Source: Bacillota bacterium (lineage in GTDB: Bacteria > Bacillota > Clostridia > Christensenellales > Aristaeellaceae). Taken from it: a DNA stretch of 23,936 bases. Under the pieces are notes generated by a model. The model made no database searches and was not told where the DNA came from. It saw only the letters and a list, made by a program, of their open reading frames with translations. The position numbers were made by a program, and so were the translations under genes. Positions 14,866 through 22,605 of the stretch are shown piece by piece. The stretch lies in contig JAEWXD010000006.1 of assembly GCA_023396045.1 (NCBI GenBank), positions 1 to 23,936 of the forward strand, read 5' to 3'. Each line of letters starts with the position of its first letter. The stretch's first letter is position 1.

Positions 14866-15645
14866 ATGAAAAATGTGAAAAAATATAGATATATTAGTAT
14901 ATTTACCTGGGCCATGGTATTTTTGCTTTGGTTTATATTAAGCAATTTTGGTTTTGTTTCACAAGGTAAATTGCCTTCACCACAAAAAGTGTTTACATCC
15001 ATGATAGACATTGTGCAAAATGGTTATAACTATACCAGCTTTTGGAACCATCTTGGCTTAAGCTTTTACCGTTTGCTATTGGCCTGCTTTTTGGCGCTGA
15101 TTACAGCTATACCCTTGGGTTTGCTGTGTGGATATTTTGCCCCTTTGCGTGCAGTGGTGAATTCTCTTATTAACTTTTATAGACCCTTACCGCCCTTGGC
15201 ATACTATTCGCTGCTCATTGTTTGGCTTGGTATAGACGAATCTTCTAAAGTAATGTTGCTTTATTTGGCTTCGTTTGCACCTATCTACATTTCCAGTGTT
15301 TCAGCTGTATCGCGTGTAAATGATGCGTATATTATGGGGGCACAAAGCTTTGGCGCAAGCAATAGGCAAATCTTTTTTACTGTCATTTTACCCTCTGCAT
15401 TTCCTGAAATCTTTGTAGGTATACGCACTGCTTTTGGTGTTGCCTATACCACTCTTGTTTCAGCTGAAATGATTGCAGCTACTGCAGGCATAGGCTGGAT
15501 GGTGATTGATGCATATAAATACCTTAAAATGGATGTTGTGTTTGTAGGCATTATAATTATGGGTATCACCGGTATATTGATGGATAGTATACTGTCTTAC
15601 ATAGAGAGAAAATTTATTTTTTGGAACGGCAAGGAATTGTTATAA
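14866..15645 (+). CDS. tauC: Taurine/sulfonate-type ABC transporter permease
   Basis: A 259-residue inner-membrane permease of the BPD_transp_1 fold with about six helices. The cytoplasmic EAA-like loop that docks with the ATPase is GAQSFGASNRQIFFTVILPS (158-177). It is followed by PEIFVGIRTAFGVAYTTLVSAEMIAATAGIGWMV, which is characteristic of the SsuC/TauC/NrtB group. An N-terminal helix precedes the periplasm-side segment KLPSPQKV, also usual in this group ('LPsP..v'). RBS AAAGGAA before the ATG. The stop overlaps the start of the binding-protein gene (TAATG). The gene order here is permease, binding protein, ATPase. Sulfonate versus nitrate or other substrate rests on the binding protein. 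Confidence 0.88.
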   Translation: MKNVKKYRYISIFTWAMVFLLWFILSNFGFVSQGKLPSPQKVFTSMIDIVQNGYNYTSFWNHLGLSFYRLLLACFLALITAIPLGLLCGYFAPLRAVVNSLINFYRPLPPLAYYSLLIVWLGIDESSKVMLLYLASFAPIYISSVSAVSRVNDAYIMGAQSFGASNRQIFFTVILPSAFPEIFVGIRTAFGVAYTTLVSAEMIAATAGIGWMVIDAYKYLKMDVVFVGIIIMGITGILMDSILSYIERKFIFWNGKELL

Positions 15646-16646
15646 TGAGAAAATTGCAATACATAGCTTTATTGCTGACATTGGTGTTAGTATTGAGTGC
15701 TTGTTCTGCCCCACAAGGCAAACGAAAAGTACGCATTGGTACCATACGTGTGGCTGATGATAAAACCGTTGCACAAGAAATGGGCTATATCAAAGAGGCT
15801 TTTGCCACCCAGAATATGGAAGTTGAATTTTTGTTTTTTGATTCCGGTACTGCTGCCAATGTAGCACTCGCTGCCGGTGCGATAGATTTTGCCGGTATGG
15901 GCTATACCAATGCTGTAGTTGCTTTATCTAGAGATTTACCGGTGGAATTGATATGGATACATGAAGTAATCGGTGAGGCAGAGGCTTTGGTGGTTGCACC
16001 AAAAGCAAATATACAAACACCGGCAGATTTGAGAGGTAAAAAAATCGCTACACCATTTGCATCTACTAGCCATTTATCGTTGATTAAGGCTTTAGAAATG
16101 AACGGTTTGCATAGCACAGATGTAGTGCTGTTGGATATGAATACAGAGGATATTGTAGCCGCCTGGTTGCGTGGTGATATCGATGCAGCCTACACGTGGG
16201 AACCTACTTTATCACAAATTAAAAAAACTGCAAATGTATTGCTTACAAGTTCGCAATTGGCAAAACAAGGCTTTGTAACTGCCAATATAGAGTTGGTACA
16301 CAAAAACTTTGCAAAACAGTATCCGGAGTTGGTAAAATTATATTTACAAGCTTTAGCAAAAGCCAACCAACTATATGAACAAGAACCTGCACAAGCAATA
16401 GAAGCAGCTGCAAAGCATTTGGGCATTCCCCCGGAAGAAGCAAAAGTGCAAATGGCCGGTATGCAGTGGCTTAGCACCGAGCGTATGCTAAGCGATGCTT
16501 ATTTGGGCACAGAAACAAATACCGGTGCTTTTCATAGCGTTTTTTATCAAACAGCAGAGTTTTTAAAGAGTGAAAAAAAGATAGATAGAGTGCCAACAAT
16601 GGAAGAAATTGCTCAATTTATAAACTCTTCATATATAACACAATAA
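15645..16646 (+). CDS. tauA: Taurine/sulfonate-binding lipoprotein of the ABC importer
   Basis: The N-terminus MRKLQYIALLLTLVLVLSAC is a lipoprotein signal with lipobox LSAC, Cys20 being lipidated, so the 333-residue protein sits on the outside of the membrane. The body is a type-II periplasmic binding fold of the NMT1/SsuA/TauA group. From memory of E. coli TauA it shares FDSG...ANVALAAG (ligand loop), EALVV, LRGKKIATPFASTSHLSL and VAAWLRGDIDAAYTWEP, the blocks most specific for taurine/sulfonate binding. The start at 15645 was chosen over 15621 because it gives a clean signal peptide, has AAGGAA upstream, and overlaps the permease stop. Taurine is the best guess; other alkanesulfonates are possible. 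Confidence 0.87.
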   Translation: MRKLQYIALLLTLVLVLSACSAPQGKRKVRIGTIRVADDKTVAQEMGYIKEAFATQNMEVEFLFFDSGTAANVALAAGAIDFAGMGYTNAVVALSRDLPVELIWIHEVIGEAEALVVAPKANIQTPADLRGKKIATPFASTSHLSLIKALEMNGLHSTDVVLLDMNTEDIVAAWLRGDIDAAYTWEPTLSQIKKTANVLLTSSQLAKQGFVTANIELVHKNFAKQYPELVKLYLQALAKANQLYEQEPAQAIEAAAKHLGIPPEEAKVQMAGMQWLSTERMLSDAYLGTETNTGAFHSVFYQTAEFLKSEKKIDRVPTMEEIAQFINSSYITQ

Positions 16647-16659
16647 TTAGGTAGGTAGC

Positions 16660-17415
16660 ATGATAGAAGTACAAGGCGTAAGCGCCTTATATCAGGGTCA
16701 AAATCAAGAAACATTGGCTTTGGATAAGCTTAGTTTTTCTATACAACAAGGGGATTTTGTAGTACTTTTGGGTCCTTCTGGGTGTGGTAAAAGCACATTG
16801 CTAAAACTCATTGCCGGTTTTGAAAAACCAAGCTGTGGCACTGTGCAAATGCATGGTAAAGATATACAAAGCCCGGGCAGAGACAGAGGGGTAGTGTTTC
16901 AAACCACCAACCTATACCCTTGGCTTACTGTAGAACAAAATATTGCCTACGGTTTGCGCGTAGCCAAACTGGATAAAAAATACATAGAACCAAGGGTGCA
17001 AGCCATTTTACAAAAAATAGGCCTTTTGAACTATGCCAAACATTATCCTTTTGAACTTTCAGGCGGTATGCGTCAAAGGGTTGCTGTGGCACGCACTTTG
17101 ATTATCCAACCGGAAATTTTACTGATGGATGAACCCTTTGGTGCATTGGATGCTATTACACGTGTTTCTATGCAAAAATTTGTACGCAGCTTATGGCAAC
17201 AGGAAAAACAAACCATATTGTTTGTTACCCATGATATTGATGAAGCTTTGTTATTGGGTACTCGTGTATTGGTAATGAGCAAAGGTCCCGGTAGAATATT
17301 GCAAGAATTTTGTCCGAACTTCTCTCAATTGTTATTGCAGAATCCGGAAACAAAAGTTTTGGTTAGCACGGAGTTGAGTGCTATGAAGCAGGATATTTTA
17401 CAATTGATTCAATAG
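16660..17415 (+). CDS. tauB: Taurine/sulfonate-type ABC transporter ATP-binding protein
   Basis: A 251-residue ABC ATPase that powers the importer from the cytoplasmic side. Walker A GPSGCGKST is at 38-46, the Q-loop is in GVVFQTTNLYPWLTV, the signature LSGGMRQR is at 133-140, Walker B LLMDEP includes D157/E158, followed by the D-loop GALDA, and the switch His is in VTHDIDEAL. The sequence around the Q-loop (LYPWLTVEQNIAYGL) is the form found in SsuB/TauB/NrtD-type ATPases. It starts 13 bases after the binding-protein stop, with GGTAGG as RBS, and is followed after 8 bases by the LOG gene. Confidence 0.9.
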   Translation: MIEVQGVSALYQGQNQETLALDKLSFSIQQGDFVVLLGPSGCGKSTLLKLIAGFEKPSCGTVQMHGKDIQSPGRDRGVVFQTTNLYPWLTVEQNIAYGLRVAKLDKKYIEPRVQAILQKIGLLNYAKHYPFELSGGMRQRVAVARTLIIQPEILLMDEPFGALDAITRVSMQKFVRSLWQQEKQTILFVTHDIDEALLLGTRVLVMSKGPGRILQEFCPNFSQLLLQNPETKVLVSTELSAMKQDILQLIQ

Positions 17416-17423
17416 GAGGCACA

Positions 17424-17954
17424 ATGAATATATTGGTTTTTTGTGGTTCTAGCATTGGCAAGCATGTAATGTATATTAATGAGTGTTTTCAGCTTGGCAA
17501 ATGGATGGCGCAAAACGGCCACACTCTTATTTATGGTGGCAGCGCCAATGGCACTATGGGCGTATTGGCAGATACCGTACTTGAAAACGGAGGCAAGGCC
17601 ATAGGCATTATGCCCAAGTGCTTGGTAGAATTAGAACGTGTGCATGATGAGCTTACGGAACTACACATTGCAGAGGGCATGGCAGAGCGTAAACAACAGA
17701 TGCGCGATATGGCAGACATCGCCCTTGCCCTTCCCGGCGGGCCCGGTACATTGGAAGAAATCAGCGAAGCGATTTCATGGGCACGTATAGGTCAATTCAA
17801 TAAGCCTTGTGTAGTCTACAACTTTAACCATTATTACGATGCCTTAGAAAATATGTTTCAAACTATGCAAAAGGAAGGCTTTTTAAACGAAGATTTTTCA
17901 TTGCAAGTGGTGCATAATGTGGAAGAACTGCAAACTTTGATAGAGCAACAATAA
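17424..17954 (+). CDS. LOG family nucleoside-monophosphate phosphoribohydrolase
   Basis: A 176-residue protein of the LOG/TIGR00730 (YvdD) family, which splits nucleoside 5'-monophosphates, cytokinin-type or AMP, into base and ribose 5-phosphate. The catalytic and nucleotide-binding motif PGGPGTLEE (104-112) and the ERKQQM segment with R89/K90 are present, along with the N-terminal Rossmann strand MNILVFCGSS and LIYGGSANGTMG. A consensus AGGAGG stands before the ATG and the gene follows tauB by 8 bases, so it is transcribed with the importer. Its link to sulfonate uptake is not obvious. A strong terminator follows. Confidence 0.92.
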   Translation: MNILVFCGSSIGKHVMYINECFQLGKWMAQNGHTLIYGGSANGTMGVLADTVLENGGKAIGIMPKCLVELERVHDELTELHIAEGMAERKQQMRDMADIALALPGGPGTLEEISEAISWARIGQFNKPCVVYNFNHYYDALENMFQTMQKEGFLNEDFSLQVVHNVEELQTLIEQQ

Positions 17955-17961
17955 AAACGAT

Positions 17962-18007
17962 GGGCTTATACGCAGCAATAGAGTTGTTGTGTAAGCCCTT
18001 TAATTTT
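17962..18007 (+). terminator. Rho-independent terminator of the tau operon
   Basis: GGGCTTA (17962-17968) pairs with TAAGCCC (17992-17998). The interior continues as an imperfect stem (CAA/TTG and neighbours), and a T-rich tract follows. Confidence 0.8.
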
Positions 18008-18010
18008 CCA

Positions 18011-18039
18011 TTGCCAAACAGTTTGTTTTCTTATACAAT
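18011..18039 (+). promoter_or_regulatory. Promoter of the dCMP deaminase gene
   Basis: TTGCCA (18011-18016), 17-base spacer, TACAAT (18034-18039); each box matches consensus at five of six bases. It lies 28 bases before the ATG. Confidence 0.75.
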
Positions 18040-18067
18040 AGGTACAAATAAAATTGTGAGGTAAAGT

Positions 18068-18586
18068 ATGGATAAATGGGATCATAGGTTTATGGAAATG
18101 AGCTATGTTATTTCTGGCTGGAGTTCTTGTTTCCGCAAGGGCAGAAGCATAGGTGCTGTTATCGTGCGGGATAAGCGTGTGATTACCACAGGCTACAACG
18201 GTGCGCCACAAGGTATACAAACTTGCTTGGAACGCAAGGAATGCCTTAGGGATAAATTGGGCATTCCTTCCGGCCAAAGGGCAGAAATTTGTTATGCCAT
18301 TCATGCAGAGCAAAATGCCATTATTCAAGCTGCCAAGCTCGGTATTAGCGTAGAGGGTGCTACCTTGTATTGCACACACCAACCTTGCTCTGTTTGTGCC
18401 AAGATGATTATTAACGCAGGTATTGCACGCATTGTGTACGACCAAGGTTATCCGGACGACTTTTCACTCAACTTAATAGAACAATCCGGCATTATACTGG
18501 AACGTTATCCGGAACAAGAGGGGGCAGCTCTTCGTGCTAAGTTTGATAAATCTTTGCAACTGGTGCAAGGCATTAGCAACAAATAA
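18068..18586 (+). CDS. comEB: dCMP deaminase (ComEB type)
   Basis: Converts dCMP to dUMP, feeding dTMP synthesis in the cytoplasm. The 172-residue protein has the cytidine deaminase zinc site: H79-A-E81 and P-C107-S-V-C110. Between residues 50 and 75 lies the extra Cys-containing segment CLERKECLRDKLGIPSGQ...C, the insertion typical of the dCMP deaminase/ComEB family, which often holds a second zinc. YNGAPQGIQ matches the family's 'YNG.P.G' substrate loop. The ATG is preceded by GTGAGGT. It has its own promoter and ends at a strong terminator. Confidence 0.92.
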   Translation: MDKWDHRFMEMSYVISGWSSCFRKGRSIGAVIVRDKRVITTGYNGAPQGIQTCLERKECLRDKLGIPSGQRAEICYAIHAEQNAIIQAAKLGISVEGATLYCTHQPCSVCAKMIINAGIARIVYDQGYPDDFSLNLIEQSGIILERYPEQEGAALRAKFDKSLQLVQGISNK

Positions 18587-18590
18587 AAAC

Positions 18591-18629
18591 AAACCATTTT
18601 TACACAATTTTGTAAAAATGGTTTTTCTT
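18591..18629. terminator. Long perfect terminator hairpin, probably bidirectional
   Basis: A 14-bp perfect stem, AAACCATTTTTACA (18591-18604) with its complement at 18611-18624, loop CAATTT. A T-rich tail follows on plus. On the minus strand the hairpin is likewise followed by TGTTTTTA, so it also serves the convergent gene ending at 18633. Confidence 0.88.
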
Positions 18630-18632
18630 AGT

Positions 18633-19409
18633 TTAAAATTTTCTATCTTTATTTCTGTCATCGGGGTGGGGTTCTTCGCCCACGCACCAGCCTTGCATGC
18701 GGTTTATGCAACGCTCTACTGCATCTTTGCTATTGCCCCAGGGCATATCGGTATTTCTGTAATCAAATTTTTTAATAAAGGTAGCAAGCTCTTCTTCTTG
18801 CCTTGCAAGGTTTTCCTGCAGCAGGCGCTCTATGGTGGCAAGAAACTCTTGCTTTTCTTTTGCACTGCAGTGTTTTTCTATCGCAGGCAGAAGGTCTGCT
18901 ATATGCTCTAAGCAAAGCCCCTTGCTTTCATTAAAAGCAGCACGAAAAGCAGAGTCGTTCTTCCAAAGAATAACAAAGTTTTCGCAGTAGCGTTTCATAA
19001 GTGTATCTAAGGATTCACACAGTATACAGCTACGGCTGCTACTGCGTAAATTTTCTTGCACTTGTTCTACATTGCTTTTGCTTGCCTTGCCAAAGGGGAA
19101 CAACTTGCTTCCACCTTCACTTTGTATACTGTGCAAAGTTTTAAAAATGGCAGGCTTTACCTTGTCTATATGGCTTTGCATAAGTAACGCCAAACCTAAA
19201 CGGTTGTTGCCGCCAATGAGCATTTTTTGGTGGGCTTTACAAAATCCTTTTTCGTTTACGCGTATGCGTGTATCAGGGTCCATTACAGAGGCACCCAAAA
19301 ACTTCTCGCATTCTTGCAATTCCAAATGCCTATGCAATATGCACAAGGGGCATTCACTTTGTAATTTTATTGCATCCCACAGGGGAATGGTATCAATATG
19401 GTATTTCAT
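18633..19409 (-). CDS. DUF6062-like protein with duplicated CxxC/CxxH sites
   Basis: A 258-residue cytoplasmic protein resembling the DUF6062 family of Clostridia, whose function is not known. The opening MKYHIDTIPLWDAIKLQSECPLC and SVMDPDTRIRVNEKGFCKAH, NRLGLALLM match that family as I remember it. Two equal metal-site sets are seen: C20-x2-C23 with C57-x2-H60, and C128-x2-C131 with C166-x2-H169, spaced almost identically (33 and 34 residues between halves). This suggests a duplicated zinc-binding helical unit. The C-terminus contains a Glu-rich helix (LLQENLARQEEELATFIKKF) and a charged tail, and no membrane segment is visible. It begins 9 bases after the GH13 gene (RBS AGGAAG) and is surely cotranscribed with it. 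Confidence 0.75.
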   Translation of the reverse strand: MKYHIDTIPLWDAIKLQSECPLCILHRHLELQECEKFLGASVMDPDTRIRVNEKGFCKAHQKMLIGGNNRLGLALLMQSHIDKVKPAIFKTLHSIQSEGGSKLFPFGKASKSNVEQVQENLRSSSRSCILCESLDTLMKRYCENFVILWKNDSAFRAAFNESKGLCLEHIADLLPAIEKHCSAKEKQEFLATIERLLQENLARQEEELATFIKKFDYRNTDMPWGNSKDAVERCINRMQGWCVGEEPHPDDRNKDRKF

Positions 19410-19418
19410 AAATCTTCC

Positions 19419-21194
19419 TTATGCAAAATGCCAGTCTGCACTTTGCGTTTCTCTATTCAATACAAGGCGAATTTTTCCATTTTGGCAAGGTTTGCCAAAT
19501 GCATCTACACCTTGCTTTATATAGCGTGTGATTTCTATGGTGTTGTCATCAATGGCTTTTGCGTCAATATAGCCTGTTTGTAAGATAGCATTGTGAATGC
19601 GTTGGTTGAGCAAGTGTTTCACTTTTGCTTGCAAGTCTTTGTCTTCCTTACCCCAAGGGAAGGTTCTCCTATTCCAAGGGTCGGCTGTACCTTGCATACC
19701 TGCTTCATCGCCATAGTATATGGTGGGTGCACCGGGTAGGGCGGTGAGCAAGGCGTAGGCGAGCAAAAGCTGTTTTTTGGCTTGTTCGTATTGGCTGTCG
19801 GTTAAACGCACCAAGCGCATTTGTTCGCGGTCTTCCCCTGTATGTTCTTCACGGGCAAATACATTGAGTATTCTTGCTCTATCGTGGCTGCCAATGAGGT
19901 TCATCAGCGCATAATAGAAGGGGGCAGGGTATACTTCTCGCTGGTGTAGTATTACATTGCACAAATCCTGTGCGGTGCCTTCGCCCATCAAAAAGTTTAT
20001 AATAGCAAGGCGCAAGGGATAGTTCATCACACTGTCCAAGGTATCGCCCAAGCAATAGCAACGCATTTGACCATAGGCTTCCTTGGCACTGGCATCTTCC
20101 CACACTTCGCCAAGCAGTACGGAATCCTTATTTTCTGTTTTGCAGGCCATGCGCAATTCTTGCAAAAAGTCCATGGGCAATTCATCGGCTACATCCAGTC
20201 GCCAAGCACTTGCGCCTTTTTGTATCCAACTTCTTGCCACACCTTGCTTTCCAAATATAAACGCTCGGTAGCTGGGGGAATTTTTGTTTATTTCTGGCAG
20301 GGTATATACATTCCACCAACAAGCATAGCTATTGGGATATTCTTTAAACTTATACCAATCGGCATAGGGACTAAAAGGGCTTTGGTAAGCACCTATACTT
20401 TGGTAGTTGCCGTATTGGTTAAAATAAATACTGTCGTTACCACTATGGCTAAATACACCATCTAATATAAGGTGCATGTTGCGTTTTTTGAGTTCGCTTG
20501 CAAGGTAGGCAAATTCTTCGTCATTTCCCAAGTAGCTGTCTATTGTATGGTAATCACCTGTATCGTAGTGATGGTTGGCAGCACTTTCAAAAATAGGGTT
20601 TAGATAAAGGGTGCGTATACCAAGCTCATATAAATAGTCTAATTTTTCTGCAATACCACGCAGGTTACCCATAAAATAGTCTTTGGCATAATTATCGCCG
20701 TTGGCATCTACTACTTTCAACAGCGGGTCTTGTTCCCACTGCCTGTGCACTCTGTGTTTCTTTTTTTCGGGGTGATAATTACCAATAAAAAATCGGTCGG
20801 GGAATATTTGGTATATATTGCCTTCATGCATGAAGCTGGGGCAAGTAAATTCCTTTTGGTACACCACTTGCAAGTAACTGTGAAAATCCCCATTGTATAG
20901 TTTACCTTCACCACCTAAGTTTTGCCCGTTATCTCCATAATAGTAGGTAAGTTCCCCCTCTATAATCTTAAAGCAATACCAAAGCTGGCAGGCTTCTTCT
21001 GGTAAAGTAAGGGTATATATATACAAATCAGGTGCCACTTGTTCCATGGCATAGAGCTCCTCAGCGCCGTTCCAAGTGCGCAAATACACTTGCCCGTTAC
21101 CATCATAGCGCAAGCTGTATTGTACTTGTGCACCACAGGGCATGGGCATTACAGGATTTTTATACTTGCTATTATGGGAATCGTGGTATATCAT
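19419..21194 (-). CDS. Intracellular GH13 alpha-glucan hydrolase (neopullulanase/cyclomaltodextrinase/amylase type)
   Basis: A 591-residue glycoside hydrolase of family 13 that cuts alpha-1,4 (perhaps alpha-1,6) links in maltodextrin or glycogen. Residues 1-115 look like the N-terminal beta-sandwich of the neopullulanase group. The barrel starts at GNIYQIFPDRF (125-135) and has region I DGVFSH (245-250), nucleophile D334 in AWRLDVADE, acid/base E363 in LLGEVWED, and the third acid D438 in NLIGSHD. A small C-terminal domain ends the protein. No signal peptide is present, so it acts inside the cell. The ATG at 21194 with TAGGAGT upstream is preferred; the longer reading from 21242 would translate through the arcA terminator. 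Exact specificity cannot be read. Cotranscribed with the DUF6062-like gene. Confidence 0.9.
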   Translation of the reverse strand: MIYHDSHNSKYKNPVMPMPCGAQVQYSLRYDGNGQVYLRTWNGAEELYAMEQVAPDLYIYTLTLPEEACQLWYCFKIIEGELTYYYGDNGQNLGGEGKLYNGDFHSYLQVVYQKEFTCPSFMHEGNIYQIFPDRFFIGNYHPEKKKHRVHRQWEQDPLLKVVDANGDNYAKDYFMGNLRGIAEKLDYLYELGIRTLYLNPIFESAANHHYDTGDYHTIDSYLGNDEEFAYLASELKKRNMHLILDGVFSHSGNDSIYFNQYGNYQSIGAYQSPFSPYADWYKFKEYPNSYACWWNVYTLPEINKNSPSYRAFIFGKQGVARSWIQKGASAWRLDVADELPMDFLQELRMACKTENKDSVLLGEVWEDASAKEAYGQMRCYCLGDTLDSVMNYPLRLAIINFLMGEGTAQDLCNVILHQREVYPAPFYYALMNLIGSHDRARILNVFAREEHTGEDREQMRLVRLTDSQYEQAKKQLLLAYALLTALPGAPTIYYGDEAGMQGTADPWNRRTFPWGKEDKDLQAKVKHLLNQRIHNAILQTGYIDAKAIDDNTIEITRYIKQGVDAFGKPCQNGKIRLVLNRETQSADWHFA

Positions 21195-21197
21195 GTT

Positions 21198-21231
21198 TAC
21201 TCCTAAAAAAGGCTTGCAGGGTATGCAAGCC
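21198..21231 (-). terminator. Terminator of arcA with the RBS of the GH13 gene in its tail
   Basis: On the minus strand GGCTTGCA/TGCAAGCC (21224-21231 with 21211-21218, loop of five) is followed by six U (complement of 21205-21210). The sequence then runs directly into AGGAG (complement of about 21199-21203), the RBS for the ATG at 21194. No separate promoter for the GH13 gene was found, so it may depend on readthrough from arcA. Confidence 0.78.
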
Positions 21232-21255
21232 AAAAATTTCATGTATTACTTTGTA

Positions 21256-22473
21256 TTAAATGCTTTCTCTAAGGAAAGGCATACTCATACATCTTGGGCC
21301 GCCTCTGCCACGAGAAATTTCACTGCTTTTAATTTTAATACAGGTAACACCACTGTCTTCCAACAGGCGATTGGTTACGGTGTTTCTGTCGTATACTACA
21401 ACTTTGCCGGGGGCTACACTTAAAGTATTGCTACCATCGTTCCATTGTTCACGTTGGGCTGCTATGCTATCATTACCACCGCAGTAGATAAGCTGTACAT
21501 CGTCTATACCAAGGCATTCAGCAAGCAAACGAGCCAATTTCATATTCTTTTCTTCTACATGCAATTGGCCACCTTTGCTGGTTAAAATAAAGCAACGCAT
21601 GCTATGCATAATTTCCGGGTGTACAGTGAATTTGTCATAGTCGATTTGTGTAAATACGGTATCCAAATGCATGAAGGCACGGGTTTTGGGTATTTCTATT
21701 GCAATTACGTTCTCTACACTGCTGGTTTCGTCGGCAAACAGATTGATTGCCAATTGTTCAATGGCCTCTGGGCTTGTGCGTTCGGATATACCTACCAAAA
21801 TAGTTTTTTCATTTAGGTTTAAAATATCGCCACCTTCAATGCTATAGGTGTTGGTATGAAGGTAATATTTTGGTACATCTTTATAATCTTTATGGTAATT
21901 AAAAATATATCTGCCATAAATGCTTTCGCGTTTACGGGTAACGGAATACATTTTGTTTAAGCTTACACCGGTGCCTATGCTGCTAAAGGTGTCCCTTGTA
22001 AAATAAAGGTTGGGGATAGGGTCTAACACAAAGTTGCTGTTGTAGCTTAACAAACCGGCTAAGGTGCTTTTTTGTTTGCAGTGCAGTGCTTTCATGTTTA
22101 TACCGGTCATGGTAAGTTGTACAAGTTCTTTTACATCTTGCACAGCATTCAAGTATTCAAATAATTCTTCTTTATAAGCAAGTGCAACTTCGCCGGATTC
22201 TGCAATAAATTCTTTAATAAATTGGGTGCGCAAGTCTGTATTGTTTTGTAAAACTTCTGCAACCAAATCTTCTAAATAAAGCACTTCAGAGCCGTTTTCA
22301 CGCAATACCTGCGCAAAATAATCATGTTCTTGTTGGGCAATTTCAAGGTAGGGAATGTCGTCAAACAACAATCTGCTCAAAGAGTCTGGTACAAGGTGCA
22401 ATAGTTCTTTGCCCGGCCTGTGCAATAAAACTTTTCGCAGCTGACCTATTTCACTTTTTACAAATAATGGCAT
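21256..22473 (-). CDS. arcA: Arginine deiminase
   Basis: First enzyme of the arginine deiminase pathway: L-arginine to L-citrulline and ammonia, cytoplasmic. The 405-residue length is normal. Family signatures are the N-terminal SEIGQLRKVLLHRPGKEL, LYFTRDTFSSIGTGV (substrate Asp/Arg), SIEGGDILNL, AFMHLDTVFTQID (catalytic His/Asp), and the nucleophile Cys395 in GRGGPRCMSMPF close to the C-terminus. AAAGGAGGCGCCT precedes the ATG. It is transcribed divergently from arcB-arcC from its own extended -10 promoter and is followed by a terminator. Confidence 0.97.
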   Translation of the reverse strand: MPLFVKSEIGQLRKVLLHRPGKELLHLVPDSLSRLLFDDIPYLEIAQQEHDYFAQVLRENGSEVLYLEDLVAEVLQNNTDLRTQFIKEFIAESGEVALAYKEELFEYLNAVQDVKELVQLTMTGINMKALHCKQKSTLAGLLSYNSNFVLDPIPNLYFTRDTFSSIGTGVSLNKMYSVTRKRESIYGRYIFNYHKDYKDVPKYYLHTNTYSIEGGDILNLNEKTILVGISERTSPEAIEQLAINLFADETSSVENVIAIEIPKTRAFMHLDTVFTQIDYDKFTVHPEIMHSMRCFILTSKGGQLHVEEKNMKLARLLAECLGIDDVQLIYCGGNDSIAAQREQWNDGSNTLSVAPGKVVVYDRNTVTNRLLEDSGVTCIKIKSSEISRGRGGPRCMSMPFLRESI

Positions 22474-22503
22474 AGGCGCCTCCTTTAATTTGTTCTGTGC
22501 AAT

Positions 22504-22532
22504 AGTATAGCATTATTTTTCAGATTCCTCAA
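22504..22532 (-). promoter_or_regulatory. Promoter of arcA
   Basis: On the minus strand TTGAGG (complement of 22527-22532), 17-base spacer, TATACT (complement of 22504-22509), preceded by an extended -10 TGC. Confidence 0.7.
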
Positions 22533-22543
22533 TAATAAAAATG

Positions 22544-22580
22544 TTTTGGAAATATAAAAAATATGCTATAATGTGCATAT
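22544..22580 (+). promoter_or_regulatory. Promoter of arcB-arcC with overlapping inverted repeat
   Basis: TATAAT (22567-22572) with an extended -10 TGC and a weak -35 (TTTTGG, 22544-22549, 17-base spacer). ATATGC (22561-22566) and GCATAT (22575-22580) form an inverted repeat around the -10 box, a place where a repressor or ArgR-type regulator could bind. It does not fit the usual ARG-box consensus well. Confidence 0.6.
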
Positions 22581-22605
22581 AATAATTTATTAGTGAGGTG
22601 CAAAT

